64,000 nucleotides of DNA, from the NCBI RefSeq assembly GCF_008087345.1, contig NZ_VHIB01000001.1, positions 682,001 to 746,000 on the forward strand, given 5' to 3'. The translations under genes and the position numbers were made by a program. Below, one piece after another: positions 55,603 to 64,000 of the stretch. The notes beneath the pieces were generated by a model. It had not been told where the DNA came from and ran no database searches. It saw only the letters and a list, made by a program, of their open reading frames with translations. Within the stretch, counting starts at the first letter, position 1; every line of letters starts with the position of its first letter. Origin of the DNA: Nocardioides caldifontis (GTDB lineage: Bacteria; Actinomycetota; Actinomycetes; Propionibacteriales; Nocardioidaceae).

Positions 55603-56529
55603 CTAGGGGTAGCGCACCCCCGTCGCCTCCTCGGAGACCCTCCAGAGACCGGCGGCCTGCTGCTCGTCGAGCGCGGAGCGCGGCGGGGAGACCAGCACCG
55701 GCGGGCCGTTGAGCTCGAACGGGTGGCCCGGGCCGACGTAGCTGCCGCCCTCCAGCCCCGGCTCGACGGCCGCCCGGAGCTGCGGGAGCGCGCCCTGCTC
55801 CACGCCCTGCCCGACGAGCCGCGTGACGGCCACCGCCACGGCGCCGACGGGGGCGGGGCTGCTCCGGCCGATGCCGTTGTGGACCAGGTTCGTCACCGTG
55901 TAGCCGGGGTGCGCGGCGACCGCGGTCACCGGCAGCCGGGCCGCGCGTACCCGCCGGTCGAGCTCGAAGGTGAACAGCAGGTTCGCCAGCTTCGACTGTC
56001 CGTAGGCGCCCCACCGGCGGTACCGGGCCCCCGGGTCCCGCGGGTCGCGGAGCGAGACCCCGCGGACGCTGCGCGCCATGTGGGAGGAGACCGTGACGAC
56101 CCGGCCGTCCCCGGACGCGACGAGCGCGTCGAGGAGCAGCCCGGTCAGCGCGAAGTGGCCGAGGTGGTTGGTCCCGAGCTGGAGCTCGAAGCCGTCCGCG
56201 GTCCGTTCGTACGGCGTCGCCATGACCCCCGCGTTGTTCACCAGCACGTCGAGGGGCCCGGCGGCGGACGCCTCCTCCGCGGCCCGGCGGACCGACGACA
56301 GGTCGGCGAGGTCGAGCCGGAGCGGCACCAGCCGGGCGCCGGGCACTTCCGCGCGGACGGCGTGCGCGGCGGCGTCGAGCTTCTCGGGGTCGCGTGCGGC
56401 CAGCACCACCTCGGCTCCGGCGCGGGCCAGCTCGCGGGCGGTCACCTCGCCGAGCCCGCTGGTCACGCCGGTCACGAGGGCGCGGCGGCCGGTCAGGTCC
56501 GGCACGTCCGCCAGGGTCCAGCGGGTCAC
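55603..56529 (-). CDS. Short-chain dehydrogenase/reductase
   Basis: A 308-residue SDR. The cofactor motif [28 protein letters not shown] favours NADP. NNAGVMA and the catalytic SSH...YGQSKLAN (Tyr-x3-Lys) are present. A C-terminal extension includes a [19 protein letters not shown] helix. It resembles retinol-dehydrogenase-like SDRs with unknown substrate. GTG 56529 overlaps the stop of the mycothiol enzyme gene by four bases, so the two are co-translated. Confidence 0.88.
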   Translation of the reverse strand: MTRWTLADVPDLTGRRALVTGVTSGLGEVTARELARAGAEVVLAARDPEKLDAAAHAVRAEVPGARLVPLRLDLADLSSVRRAAEEASAAGPLDVLVNNAGVMATPYERTADGFELQLGTNHLGHFALTGLLLDALVASGDGRVVTVSSHMARSVRGVSLRDPRDPGARYRRWGAYGQSKLANLLFTFELDRRVRAARLPVTAVAAHPGYTVTNLVHNGIGRSSPAPVGAVAVAVTRLVGQGVEQGALPQLRAAVEPGLEGGSYVGPGHPFELNGPPVLVSPPRSALDEQQAAGLWRVSEEATGVRYP

Positions 56530-57350
56530 GGGGTGACGGCCAGCGACGCGAGCACCCGGCGCGCCAGCGCCTCGTCGCCCTCGAGCTTCGCGTCGACGGC
56601 GTCGGCGGGACGGCGGCCGCCGGCCAGCACGGCGTAGTCCTCGAAGCCGAGGAGCACCCGGGCGTCAGGGGTGCCGGGCGGCTCGGCGAGCGCCGCTCCT
56701 CGTCCGTCGTCGCCGACGGTGGCGGCCAGGGTGCGGGTCACCGGGCCGGTCACCTCGAGCACCACGGTGGTGCCGACCGGCGCGCCGACCTTCTTGCCGA
56801 GGACGTAGGGGAGGCTGCGCGCGAACACGTCGGCGACGTGCTCGGCGGCGGGGGAGGTCATCCCGCCCGGACGCCCGGTGGCCCGCCGGATGTCCTGCTC
56901 GTGCATCCACAGGTCGAGCGGCCGGTTGCTGAGCAACGTCTGCCAGCTCCACCCGATCAGCCCGGCGAACCCGGGGCCGGGTGCCGAGGGGTCCGTCGGC
57001 GGGTCGGCCTGGAGGGCGGCGTACCGCGCGGCGACGCTCGACTCGAGCTCCTCGACGATCTTCGCGGCCGGCCACCCCCGGCGTACGACGCAGCCGGCCT
57101 CGGTGAACTGCCCCATCAGCCCCTTCACGTGCGGCGCCTCCGGTACCTCGACCTGCTCCTGCGGGTTGCCGGCCAGCTCGGACTCGAGGTGGGCCAGGTG
57201 GCTGGCGACGGCGCGGACGTCCCAGCCGGGGAGGTCGGTGGGCAGCTCCCACTCGTGGGGCTCGAGCGCGCGGAGCAGGGCGACGGCGTCCTGCGCCGCC
57301 CGGTGCCACACGTCGACGAGGTGGCGGAGGGGGTCGTGGGTGCTGGTCAC
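56526..57350 (-). CDS. Mycothiol-dependent maleylpyruvate-isomerase-like protein
   Basis: A 274-residue DinB/MDMPI-type protein. The N-terminal metal-binding helices carry [21 protein letters not shown], typical of the mycothiol maleylpyruvate isomerase N-domain. [12 protein letters not shown] is the second conserved segment. The C-terminal 90 residues resemble an SCP2-like or MDMPI C-domain. It should use mycothiol for isomerisation or conjugation of a small electrophile. GTG 57350 begins it. It is operonic with the SDR. Confidence 0.87.
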   Translation of the reverse strand: MTSTHDPLRHLVDVWHRAAQDAVALLRALEPHEWELPTDLPGWDVRAVASHLAHLESELAGNPQEQVEVPEAPHVKGLMGQFTEAGCVVRRGWPAAKIVEELESSVAARYAALQADPPTDPSAPGPGFAGLIGWSWQTLLSNRPLDLWMHEQDIRRATGRPGGMTSPAAEHVADVFARSLPYVLGKKVGAPVGTTVVLEVTGPVTRTLAATVGDDGRGAALAEPPGTPDARVLLGFEDYAVLAGGRRPADAVDAKLEGDEALARRVLASLAVTP

Positions 57351-57401
57351 GACCGGGAGCCTAGCCGTGCCCCTGCGCTGCGCCGCCGTGTCCAGCGCAC
57401 G

Positions 57402-57418
57402 TCAAGGTGGCTGCAAGG
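57402..57418 (+). promoter_or_regulatory. SARP-type direct repeat upstream of the DUF membrane gene
   Basis: TCAAGG (57402) and GCAAGG (57413) begin 11 bp apart in TCAAGGTGGCTGCAAGG. This is the spacing of SARP-binding direct repeats. A CCAGCGC precedes it at 57392. The site is 22 bp before ATG 57440. A nearly identical element lies upstream of the hemerythrin gene, on the other side of the SARP gene. Confidence 0.7.
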
Positions 57419-57439
57419 GGCCGGGTCGACGGTCTCCCC

Positions 57440-58144
57440 ATGACCCACGACACCTCTCCCCGTTCGGTCTCCCGGACCGTCTCTCGGACCTGGCGGCTCC
57501 TCCTCGTCGGCTCCGCCCTCACCGCCGTGGTGGGCGGCGGGATGCACCCCGACTCGGACGCCTCCGACCCGCTCCGCGAGCGGCTGGCCCAGATGACCGC
57601 CGACGACCAGTGGGTCCTCGGCCACGCGTTCATCGTCGTGAGCACGGCGCTGCTCGCACTCGGTCTGTGGACCGCCCGTCGGGACCTCCGCTGGTCGTCG
57701 TCGGTGCGCCGCGCGTTCGGCATCGCCGGGGTCGCGGTCGGGCTCTACGTGGTCGAGACGGTCGCCCACCTGGCGGCGGTCGTCGACTCCGACGCGCTCG
57801 CCGCGGGCGGGGCCGCGCCGGTGGCCTGGACGCACGTCGGGCTGAGCGCGGTCCTGTACCCGTTGAGCGGCTGGGCCGTCGCGATGCTGGCGCTCGCGAC
57901 GGCGCGCGGGGCGAGCCTGCCCCGGCGTGCGGTCGCCGGGCTCGGGCTGCTCGCCGGCGTCGTGCACGCGGCGTCGATCCCGCTGATGCTGCTCCTGCCC
58001 GACCTCGAGGCGAGCCGGCTCTTCCCGGTCGCGGCGATCGCGCTGGCCTCGTGGACGCTCGCGACCGGTGTCCTCGGCGCGCCCGGGTCCTCGGGGGCGG
58101 CCTCGCCGGGGGTCCCGGAGCGGTCACCGCAGCCCGTGACCTGA
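57440..58144 (+). CDS. Multi-pass membrane protein of unknown function
   Basis: A 234-residue protein with five to six transmembrane helices (about residues 18-36, 62-80, 96-112, 132-152, 163-183 and 189-210). An acidic, hydrophilic loop follows the first helix and the C-terminus is short and disordered. It fits no function I can name; DUF998-like membrane proteins share the general layout. ATG 57440 lies directly after the SARP-type direct repeat. The SARP gene begins 40 bp after its stop. Confidence 0.75.
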   Translation: MTHDTSPRSVSRTVSRTWRLLLVGSALTAVVGGGMHPDSDASDPLRERLAQMTADDQWVLGHAFIVVSTALLALGLWTARRDLRWSSSVRRAFGIAGVAVGLYVVETVAHLAAVVDSDALAAGGAAPVAWTHVGLSAVLYPLSGWAVAMLALATARGASLPRRAVAGLGLLAGVVHAASIPLMLLLPDLEASRLFPVAAIALASWTLATGVLGAPGSSGAASPGVPERSPQPVT

Positions 58145-58184
58145 GCCCCGGGACGGGAGGGGGCGGGGCGGCTAGCCTCCCCCC

Positions 58185-61100
58185 ATGCTGGTCCGCGTGC
58201 TGGGCGACCTGGAGGTCGTGGTCGCCGGCCGGGTCGTGGACCTCGGCGGCCCCAAGCCGCGCACCCTCCTGGGCCAGCTGGTGGCCGCCGCCGGCCGGCC
58301 GGTCCCGGTGGAGCAGCTCATCGACCAGGTGTGGGGCGAGGAGCCGCCGGCGCGGGTGGAGGCGTCGCTCCAGTCGTACGTCGCCCGGCTCCGGCGGGCC
58401 CTCGAGCCCGACCGCGGCTCGGGGCGGCCGGGCGAGCTGCTCCGGACCCATGCGGGTGGCTACTCGCTCGACGTGCCGGCCGAGGCCGTCGACGCCCGCC
58501 GCTTCGCCGCGCTGGTCCGTGAGGCCCGCGACGCGGCGCCCGACGTGGCGGTGGGGCTGATCGAGGAGGCGCTGGACCTCTGGCGCGGTGAGCCGTACGC
58601 CGGGCTGACCGGCCCCTCCCTCGAGGCCGAGGCGACCCGGCTCGTCGAGCTCAGGACCGCCGCAGTGACCCGACTCTGGGAGCTCCGGCTGGCCCGCGGG
58701 GAGCACGCCGAGGCCGTCGCCGAGCTCGAGCAGCTGACCCGGCTCCACCCGCTCCGCGAGCAGCTCTGGGCGCTGCTCGCGCTGGCGTTGTACCGGGACT
58801 CCCGGCAGGCCGACGCGCTGGCCGCCCTCCGCCGGGTCCGGTCGGCCCTGGCCGAGGAGCTCGGGGTGGACCCGGGGCCGGAGCTGCGGGCGCTGGAGGA
58901 GGCGGTGCTGCGCCAGGACCCCGCACTGGACCTGCCGGCGGCCGCGACTGTGTCGGCGCCAGCCTTGGTTCCGGCCGCCGAGCCCGTCGCGGCTGCGCCC
59001 GCCTCGGCGCCCTTGCTCCACGGGCGCCTCGAGTGGCTGGCCGAGGTCGAGCGGGTGCTCGACGAGGCGGCCGCCGGCCGTGGCCGCACCGTGGTGGTGA
59101 GCGGGGAGCCGGGCATCGGCAAGACCCGGTTCACCGAGGCGGTCGGCGAGCTGGCCACGGCGCGCGGCTTCCGCACCGGCCGCGGGACCTGGGAGCCGGA
59201 GGCCTGCCCTGCGCTGTGGGGATGGAGCCGGGCGCTCACCCAGGCGCTGGGCAGCCCGCACCTCCTCGCCGCGGCGTCCGAGGACGCCGGTGACGTCGCC
59301 TCGGCCGTGTTCCGCCAGGCCGACGCCGTCCTCGCCGGGCTCGCGGACGGGCGGCCCTCGCTCCTCGTCCTCGACGACGTGCACTGGGCCGACGCCGCCA
59401 GCCTGCGGCTGCTCCGGCGGCTCGCGGCCGAGCTGGCCGCGGTGCCGGTCGTCCTCGTCGTCGCCCTCCGCAACGCACCGGCCGAGATCGGCGGACCGGT
59501 GGCCGACGTGCTCGCCGCCCTCGCCCGGCTGGACCCGCTCCGCGTCGAGCTCGCCGGGCTCCCCGCCGACGCGGTGCAGCGGTGGGTGGCCGAGCACGCC
59601 GGGCTCACCGTCGGTCCCGAGGTCGCCGCGGAGCTGGTCGCCCGCACCGACGGCAACCCCTTCTACGTCACCGAGCTCGTCCGGCTGCTCGTCGCCGAGG
59701 GCGCCCTCGGCGACCTGCGCGCCCCGGCCTGGCGGGCGGTGCCGCGCGGCGTCCGCGACGTCGTCCGGCAGCGGCTCGCGTCCCTGCCCGCGTCGAGCGT
59801 CGAGGTGCTCACCACCGCCGCGGTCGCCGGCCGGTCGTTCGACCTCGCCGTCGTCGCGCGGGTGGTCGACGACGACGTGGCCGTCGAGGAGGCGGTCGAG
59901 AGCGCGCTGGTGCTCGACCTGGTTGGGGAGGAGGGGCCCGACCGCTACCGGTTCAGCCATGCGCTCGTCCGCGACGCCGTCCGGCCGCGCGCACGCGAAG
60001 GTCGCCGCGGCGCTCGAGGAGGTGCACGGAGGCCGGGTCCGCGAGCACGCCGCCGAGCTGGCCGAGCACTACCGGCTCGCGGGTCCGGCGTACGCCCGCA
60101 GTGCCTGGCACTTCGCGCTCCGTGCCGGGGAGGCCGCCGCGGCCGGGGCCGAGCACGACGAGGCGCTCCGGCTGCTCACCGAGGCGGCCGTGCTGCAGGG
60201 GGGCGACCCGACGGTCGAGCCGGCCGAGCGGGAGACCGTGCTCCGCGGCCGGGCCCGGGCCCTGACCCGCGTCGCCCGCCCCCTCGAGGCGTGGGAGCCC
60301 GCCGCCGAGGCGGCACGGTCGGCGCTCGCGCGCCGCGACGGGGCGGCGGCCGCCGAGGCGCTGCTGACCGTCACCGAACGGGTCGTCTGGGGGTGGCGCA
60401 CGCACCCGACCTGGGACGACGAGGCGATCGAGCTCTGGCAGACCGTGCTCGAGCAGCAGCCCCGCGAGGACGTGCTCACCCGGGCACGGATCAACGCGGC
60501 GATCGCGGTGGAGATGCTGTACCGCCCCGGCTCCGCCCACCGGGCGACGGTGCTGGCGGACCAGGCGGTCGCGATGGTGCGCTCGACGGGGCGGCGCGGC
60601 CACGCCGAGCTGCAGGTGCTGCGGCTGGCCCAGATGGCGCTGCTCAGGCCCGACCTGCTGCACCACCGCGCTGCGCTGCGCGACGAGATCGTCTCGCTGG
60701 CCCTCGAGGTCGGCGACCCGATCGACGTCGCCGCCGCGCTGACCGCCCGCGCGCAGGACCTCGGGGAGCTCGGCCGGCTGCAGGAGATGCAGTCCGACGT
60801 GGTGCGCGCCCACGAGCTCGCCGTACGCCACCACCTGCCGCAGAACATCGTCGTCTCCGGCTGGTGCCTGTCCCTGCGCAAGCAGGTCGACGGCGACCTC
60901 GCGGGCGCCGAGCAGGACATCGCCGAGATCGAACGGTTCCAGGCGACGCTCGCGATGTCCGGTGTGGGGATCGAGGTCAGCCAGCGGGCCAACCTCCGGG
61001 ACGTCGAGGGACGGCTGGGGGAGATGGAGCCCCACCTGCGCCGGGCCGCGCCGTACCACCCGGCCTTCCGCGAGCTGCACGCCCTCTCGCTGCTCCGCGC

Positions 61101-61476
61101 CGGTCGCGTCGACGAGCTGCGGCTGCTGCTGGGGTCGTACGACGAGCAGCCGGCGTTCTCGTTCGACTACATGTGGCTGCCGTACATGGCGGTCCGCGCC
61201 GAGGTCTGGTCCGGGCTCGGGGACGCGGCCGCCGCGGCGCGGATGTACGACGAGCTGCTGCCGTACGGGGACCGGCTGGCGTACTCCGTCCCCGTCGCCT
61301 TCCGCGGCAGCATGCACCTCGCCCTCGGCGAGCTCGCCCGGGTCGCCGGGGACCCGACCGCCGCGGCCCGGCACCTCGAGATGGCCCTGCAGGTGCACCG
61401 GGAGCTCGGGCTGGCCCACTGGGTCGGGCGGACCGAGGAGGCGTTGACCCGACTGGCCGGCACCGTCGTCGGCTGA
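58185..61476 (+). pseudogene. AfsR/SARP-family regulator with AAA ATPase, frameshifted
   Basis: The first ~599 residues contain an OmpR-like DNA-binding domain (residues 1-95, VLGDLEVVVAGRVVDLGGPKPRTLLGQLV), a bacterial transcriptional activator domain (to ~245) and an AAA ATPase (GEPGIGKTRFTEAV Walker A; LLVLDDVHWADAAS Walker B). Near 59980-59990 the frame shifts and the TPR-like C-terminal ~495 residues continue to the stop at 61476. About eight residues usually between RDAV and the RAHAKVA helix are missing. ATG 58185 is leaderless after TAGCCT (58173). The intact DNA-binding part could still act if truncated. Confidence 0.85.
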
Positions 61477-61494
61477 AGGTCTCCTCCTCGCGCG

Positions 61495-61523
61495 CTCAAC
61501 ACCATCCAGGCGTGCCACGAGGG
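61495..61523 (-). repeat. Degenerate copy of the GCCACGAAGGGCGGCTCAA-type repeat
   Basis: CTCAACACC and GCCACGAGGG start 19 bp apart here (61495 and 61514), the same spacing as between unit 4 and unit 5 of the array at 42261-42421. It lies between the SARP and hemerythrin stops. Confidence 0.6.
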
Positions 61524-61528
61524 CCAGG

Positions 61529-62212
61529 TCAGGGGGTCGGCGTCCCGTGGATCCGCTCGGCGTACTTCCGGAACGCCCGCCGCGCGAGCCTCGGTACCAG
61601 CACCCGGACCGGCAGGGGAGCCGGCGCCAGCATCTCGGCGATGACGGCGGGGTCGCCTTCGTACTGGTACATCCCGAACGTCAGCGCCAGCTCCTTGCGC
61701 GGCGTGCTCGCCCGTCCGGCATCGCCCATCGCGTCCCACTCCGCCTGCTTCATGGTGCGCGCGGCGATCGGCAGCAGCCGCTGCTCCTCGGCGTCGAGGT
61801 GCTCGATGAGGTGGACGTGGAGCTCGTCGAGGAGGTCGGCCACCTGGTCGCGGACCTCGGCCCCGGCGGACGAGCGGAACGTCGGCAGCAGCCCGCCGAT
61901 CCGCTGGATCAGCCCGTCGACCCGCTCGTGCTGGGACTCCATGAGGTGCACGATCGGCGCGAGCTCGTCGGGGACGCGCTCGAGCAGCTTCGGCCACATC
62001 AGCTCGTCCTCGATGGTGTGGTGGTGGTGCAGGTGCCGGGTCAGGAACTCCACGTGGTCGGCGACCACGGCGGCCCGCCGCAGGTCGCCGGCGGTGACAC
62101 CGCGGACCACCCCACCGGCGAGGCGGAACTCGCGGCGGTGGAAGGTGTGCAGGGTCGGCATGACGCTGGTGTCGACGAGGGCGCCGGTCTGGCCGTGGCT
62201 GGTGGTGGACAT
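61529..62212 (-). CDS. Hemerythrin-like HHE-domain protein
   Basis: A 227-residue protein. A HHE cation-binding domain (about residues 15-145) has His and Glu pairs in LHTFHRREFRL, TRHLHHHHTIEDELMWP, MESQHERVD and HLIEHLDAEEQRLLP, typical diiron-binding hemerythrin ligands. The C-terminal 60 residues are basic. It may bind O2 or NO or sense redox state. ATG 62212 follows GGAGAGAG. It is the likely second target of the SARP regulator, whose boxes lie 50-77 bp upstream. Confidence 0.86.
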   Translation of the reverse strand: MSTTSHGQTGALVDTSVMPTLHTFHRREFRLAGGVVRGVTAGDLRRAAVVADHVEFLTRHLHHHHTIEDELMWPKLLERVPDELAPIVHLMESQHERVDGLIQRIGGLLPTFRSSAGAEVRDQVADLLDELHVHLIEHLDAEEQRLLPIAARTMKQAEWDAMGDAGRASTPRKELALTFGMYQYEGDPAVIAEMLAPAPLPVRVLVPRLARRAFRKYAERIHGTPTP

Positions 62213-62261
62213 CGTTTCTCTCTCCTGGTGGTCGGTGGACGTGACCACCGTGGGACCGGGC

Positions 62262-62289
62262 TCTTGCAACCACCTTGAGCGCTGGTTGC
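62262..62289 (-). promoter_or_regulatory. SARP-type direct repeats upstream of the hemerythrin gene
   Basis: Read on the minus strand, GCAACC, TCAAGG and GCAAGA start 11 bp apart (62289, 62278 and 62267 going downstream). The central TCAAGGTGGTTGCAAG differs from the box at 57402 by one base. A CCAGCGC precedes it in both. The element is ~50 bp before ATG 62212. Confidence 0.7.
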
Positions 62290-62326
62290 ACCCGTCACAG
62301 TGGGCCGGAGGTCCCGCGCGGCCTGG

Positions 62327-62332
62327 TAGGCT
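62327..62332 (+). promoter_or_regulatory. Extended -10 promoter of the DEAD-box helicase
   Basis: TGGTAGGCT has a TG-extended -10 (TAGGCT, 62327-62332). Transcription would begin near 62340, giving a ~100-nt leader before GTG 62439. No convincing -35 is seen. Confidence 0.55.
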
Positions 62333-62341
62333 GGCCCCAGA

Positions 62342-62369
62342 GGCCGCAGCGTTTCGCGCGGCCTTCTTT
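62342..62369 (+). terminator. Intrinsic terminator/attenuator in the helicase leader
   Basis: GGCCGC, A, GCG, TTT, CGC, GCGGCC form a nine-pair stem with one bulged A and a three-base loop (62342-62363), directly followed by TTCTTT (62364-62369). It looks like an intrinsic terminator placed at the very start of the helicase transcript, suggesting attenuation, or possibly a terminator for readthrough from the left. Confidence 0.65.
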
Positions 62370-62438
62370 CATGTCGCCCGGTGTGGGGCGCCCTCTGCGG
62401 CGCGGACCAGTGATCGGGCTCGACCCGAGAAGAGCTCC

Positions 62439-63776
62439 GTGTCCGTCGTACCGCTGCCTGTCCCTGCCGTCCCCACCTTCGAGTCCTTCGGGCTGCCCCG
62501 CAAGGTGCTCGCCGCCCTCGTGCTCGAGGACATCGAGACCCCCACCCCCGTCCAGTCCGCCGTCATCCCCGACGCGCTCGCCGGCCACGACGTGCTCGGC
62601 CGCGCGCAGACCGGCTCCGGGAAGACCCTCGCCTTCGGCATCCCGGTCGTCGCCCGGCTCGCGGGGGAGAAGAGCCGGATCAACCGTCCGCGGGCGATCA
62701 TCATCGTCCCGACCCGCGAGCTCGCCGGCCAGGTCGAGCGGTCGATGGAGCTGGTGGCGCGGGCGGTGAAGCTGAAGCTCGCGACGGTGTACGGCGGCAC
62801 GCGGTACGACCGCCAGGTGCAGCAGCTCCGCCAGGGCACCGACATCGTCGTGGCCACGCCGGGCCGGCTCCGCGACCTGATCGACAAGGGGATCCTGCAG
62901 ACCGACGACGTGCAGGTGACCGTGCTCGACGAGGCCGACCACCTCTGCGACCTCGGGTTCTTCCCGGAGGTCGACGAGCTGCTGTCGCTGACCCCCGAGG
63001 GCGCGCAGCGGCTGCTGCTCAGCGCGACCCTCGACGGCGACGTCGACGTGCTCGTGAAGAAGCACCTGCGCGACCCGCGGCTCCACGAGCTCGACAGCTC
63101 CTCGGCGAGCGTCACGACGATGGACCACCACGTCCTGACCGTCGGCGGGTTCCGCGACAAGGTGGCCGCGGCCGTCGCGCTCGTCGAGGCGAACCCGCGC
63201 TCGATCGTCTTCACCCGCACCCGCGAGGGCGCCACCGAGCTCCGCGACGCCCTCGCCGAGCAGGGCGTCAACGCCGTCGACCTGCACGGCAACCTGTCGC
63301 AGCGGGTCCGGGAGCGGAACCTCGAACGGTTCTCCACCGGCCGCGCCCAGGCCGTGGTCGCCACCGACGTCGCCGCCCGCGGCATCCACGTCGACGGTGT
63401 CGGGCTGGTCGTCCACTTCGACCCGCCGACCGATCCGAAGGCGTACCTCCACCGCTCCGGGCGCACCGCCCGCGCCGGCGAGTCCGGTGCGGTGGTCACG
63501 ATCGCCACCCTGCGCCAGCTCACGAGCGTCGCGCAGCTGCAGCGGACGGCCGGCGTCGAGGCGCGCCACCACGACGTGCGTACGGCGCCCTCGCCCATGA
63601 CCGCGGAGGCGCTCGCCTCCTCCGGCACCCTCAAGGCCCCGGCCCGCAAGAAGGCCGGCGGTCCCCAGGGCCCGCGGGGCGGGTACGCCGGGAAGGGGCG
63701 CCGTCGCGACGAGCGCCCCGGCCGTCGTGGCGGCCGCCCGGCGCGCCCCTCGACGGCCCGCGCCCGCCGCGGCTGA
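62439..63776 (+). CDS. DEAD-box ATP-dependent RNA helicase
   Basis: A 445-residue helicase. Motifs in order are the Q-motif (FESFGLPRKVLAALVLEDIETPTPVQ), AQTGSGKT, PTRELA, TPGR, DEADH, SAT, FTRTREGA, ATDVAARGIHVDG and HRSGRTARAG. The C-terminal 60 residues are basic and Gly/Arg-rich, suited to binding RNA. It probably unwinds structured RNA in ribosome assembly or cold adaptation. GTG 62439 follows AGAAGAG. Its leader contains the terminator-like hairpin described separately. Confidence 0.94.
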   Translation: MSVVPLPVPAVPTFESFGLPRKVLAALVLEDIETPTPVQSAVIPDALAGHDVLGRAQTGSGKTLAFGIPVVARLAGEKSRINRPRAIIIVPTRELAGQVERSMELVARAVKLKLATVYGGTRYDRQVQQLRQGTDIVVATPGRLRDLIDKGILQTDDVQVTVLDEADHLCDLGFFPEVDELLSLTPEGAQRLLLSATLDGDVDVLVKKHLRDPRLHELDSSSASVTTMDHHVLTVGGFRDKVAAAVALVEANPRSIVFTRTREGATELRDALAEQGVNAVDLHGNLSQRVRERNLERFSTGRAQAVVATDVAARGIHVDGVGLVVHFDPPTDPKAYLHRSGRTARAGESGAVVTIATLRQLTSVAQLQRTAGVEARHHDVRTAPSPMTAEALASSGTLKAPARKKAGGPQGPRGGYAGKGRRRDERPGRRGGRPARPSTARARRG

Positions 63777-63787
63777 CCGAGCCAGCC

Positions 63788-63853
63788 CCACCGTTCATGT
63801 CCGTGCGCACCTCCTGAGGCCGGATCACCTGCGCACCGACATGAACGCGGTGG
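63788..63853. repeat. Large inverted repeat between helicase and amidotransferase
   Basis: Arms of about 22-24 bp (63788-63809 and 63830-63853) contain TTCATGTCCGTGCGCA and its near-complement TGCGCACCGACATGAA, with one mismatch and small gaps. The ~20-base loop holds a further CCTCCTGAGG dyad. It follows the helicase stop and could be a bidirectional terminator or a palindromic repeat element. Confidence 0.8.
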
Positions 63854-63876
63854 CCGCCCCCGGTTAGGTTCGGGCC

Positions 63877-64000
63877 ATGGAACCGACCACCGCGCAGCAC
63901 CGCGACGAGCGTCCCCCCGTCCTCGTCGTCGCCAACGTCAGCGACCCCGACGCCGGTTACGTCGGCGACCGGTTCGTCGAGCGCGGCTTCGTGCTGGAGC
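63877..64000 (+). CDS. Type 1 glutamine amidotransferase (3'-truncated)
   Basis: The first 41 residues of an open frame that runs off the window. PPVLVVANVSDPDAGYVGDRFVERGF matches the N-terminus of class I glutamine-amidotransferase-like proteins related to the C-terminal GuaA subunit family. The -10-like TAGGTT (63865-63870) puts the transcript start at the ATG, so it is probably leaderless. The catalytic Cys lies beyond the window; identification is tentative. Confidence 0.7.
   Translation, partial: MEPTTAQHRDERPPVLVVANVSDPDAGYVGDRFVERGFVLE

Noticed and set aside
58185-63776. A single 1,863-residue frame running from the SARP regulator through to the DEAD-box helicase.
   Set aside because: The middle part (59990-62438) is out of frame with the SARP C-terminus, runs antisense to the hemerythrin gene and has no conserved features. 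It is a product of the SARP frameshift joining two unrelated genes.

Overview
The window is about 64 kb of very GC-rich DNA with dense, often overlapping genes, GTG/TTG starts, leaderless promoters and strongly GC-biased third codon positions. Mycothiol-type DinB enzymes, a DUF222/HNH (13E12-like) gene, ThrE, a DesA3-like desaturase with its reductase, MenB (menaquinone) and an AfsR/SARP regulator all point to an actinobacterium. A Nocardioides-like organism is my best guess, by inference only. I saw no rRNA, tRNA, CRISPR array or insertion sequence.

Layout. 0-4 kb: the end of a GH3 glycosidase coupled to a CE7 esterase, then an AlkA-like glycosylase. 4-12.5 kb: a GAF histidine kinase, a secreted EEP-fold protein, two exporters (EamA, MFS), a NAD(P)-binding protein and ThrE. 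12.5-24 kb: two divergent operons. The leftward one encodes TetR, a GT1 glycosyltransferase, a glucosamine-kinase-like enzyme and a SIS-domain protein. The rightward one encodes a PotDBCA-type polyamine ABC importer, a FAD amine oxidase and an aminobutyraldehyde dehydrogenase, which together would take up polyamines and oxidise them towards GABA. 24-38 kb: a mixed accessory stretch with an AraC regulator, a broken HNH gene, a DMT exporter, a GTPase, a hydrolase/TetR pair with a clear operator, an ECF sigma/anti-sigma/secreted-protein operon, an aromatic hydroxylase divergent from a PcaD-PcaC-type fusion, and a winged-helix protein. 38-42.5 kb: a ferredoxin reductase and acyl-CoA desaturase behind a DesT/FabR-like palindrome, then a MarR/cupin pair enclosed by oppositely oriented tandem repeats. 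42.4-50 kb: a redox or stress block of phosphoketolase, a CYP152 peroxygenase and a zinc alcohol dehydrogenase, facing a large catalase behind a SigB-like promoter. 50-64 kb: TetR/MMPL, menB, an orphan histidine kinase, SDR plus mycothiol enzyme, a frameshifted SARP regulator, a hemerythrin-like protein, a DEAD-box helicase and the start of a glutamine amidotransferase.

Regulatory and repeat features stand out. The SARP gene is flanked by two genes whose upstream regions share direct repeats spaced 11 bp apart, the classic SARP-box geometry. Three tandem-repeat arrays have periods of 32-33 bp. A G20/C-rich tract follows the catalase. Two genes (HNH and SARP) carry frameshifts that look like losses of a few tens of bases, so either gene decay or assembly error has to be considered.
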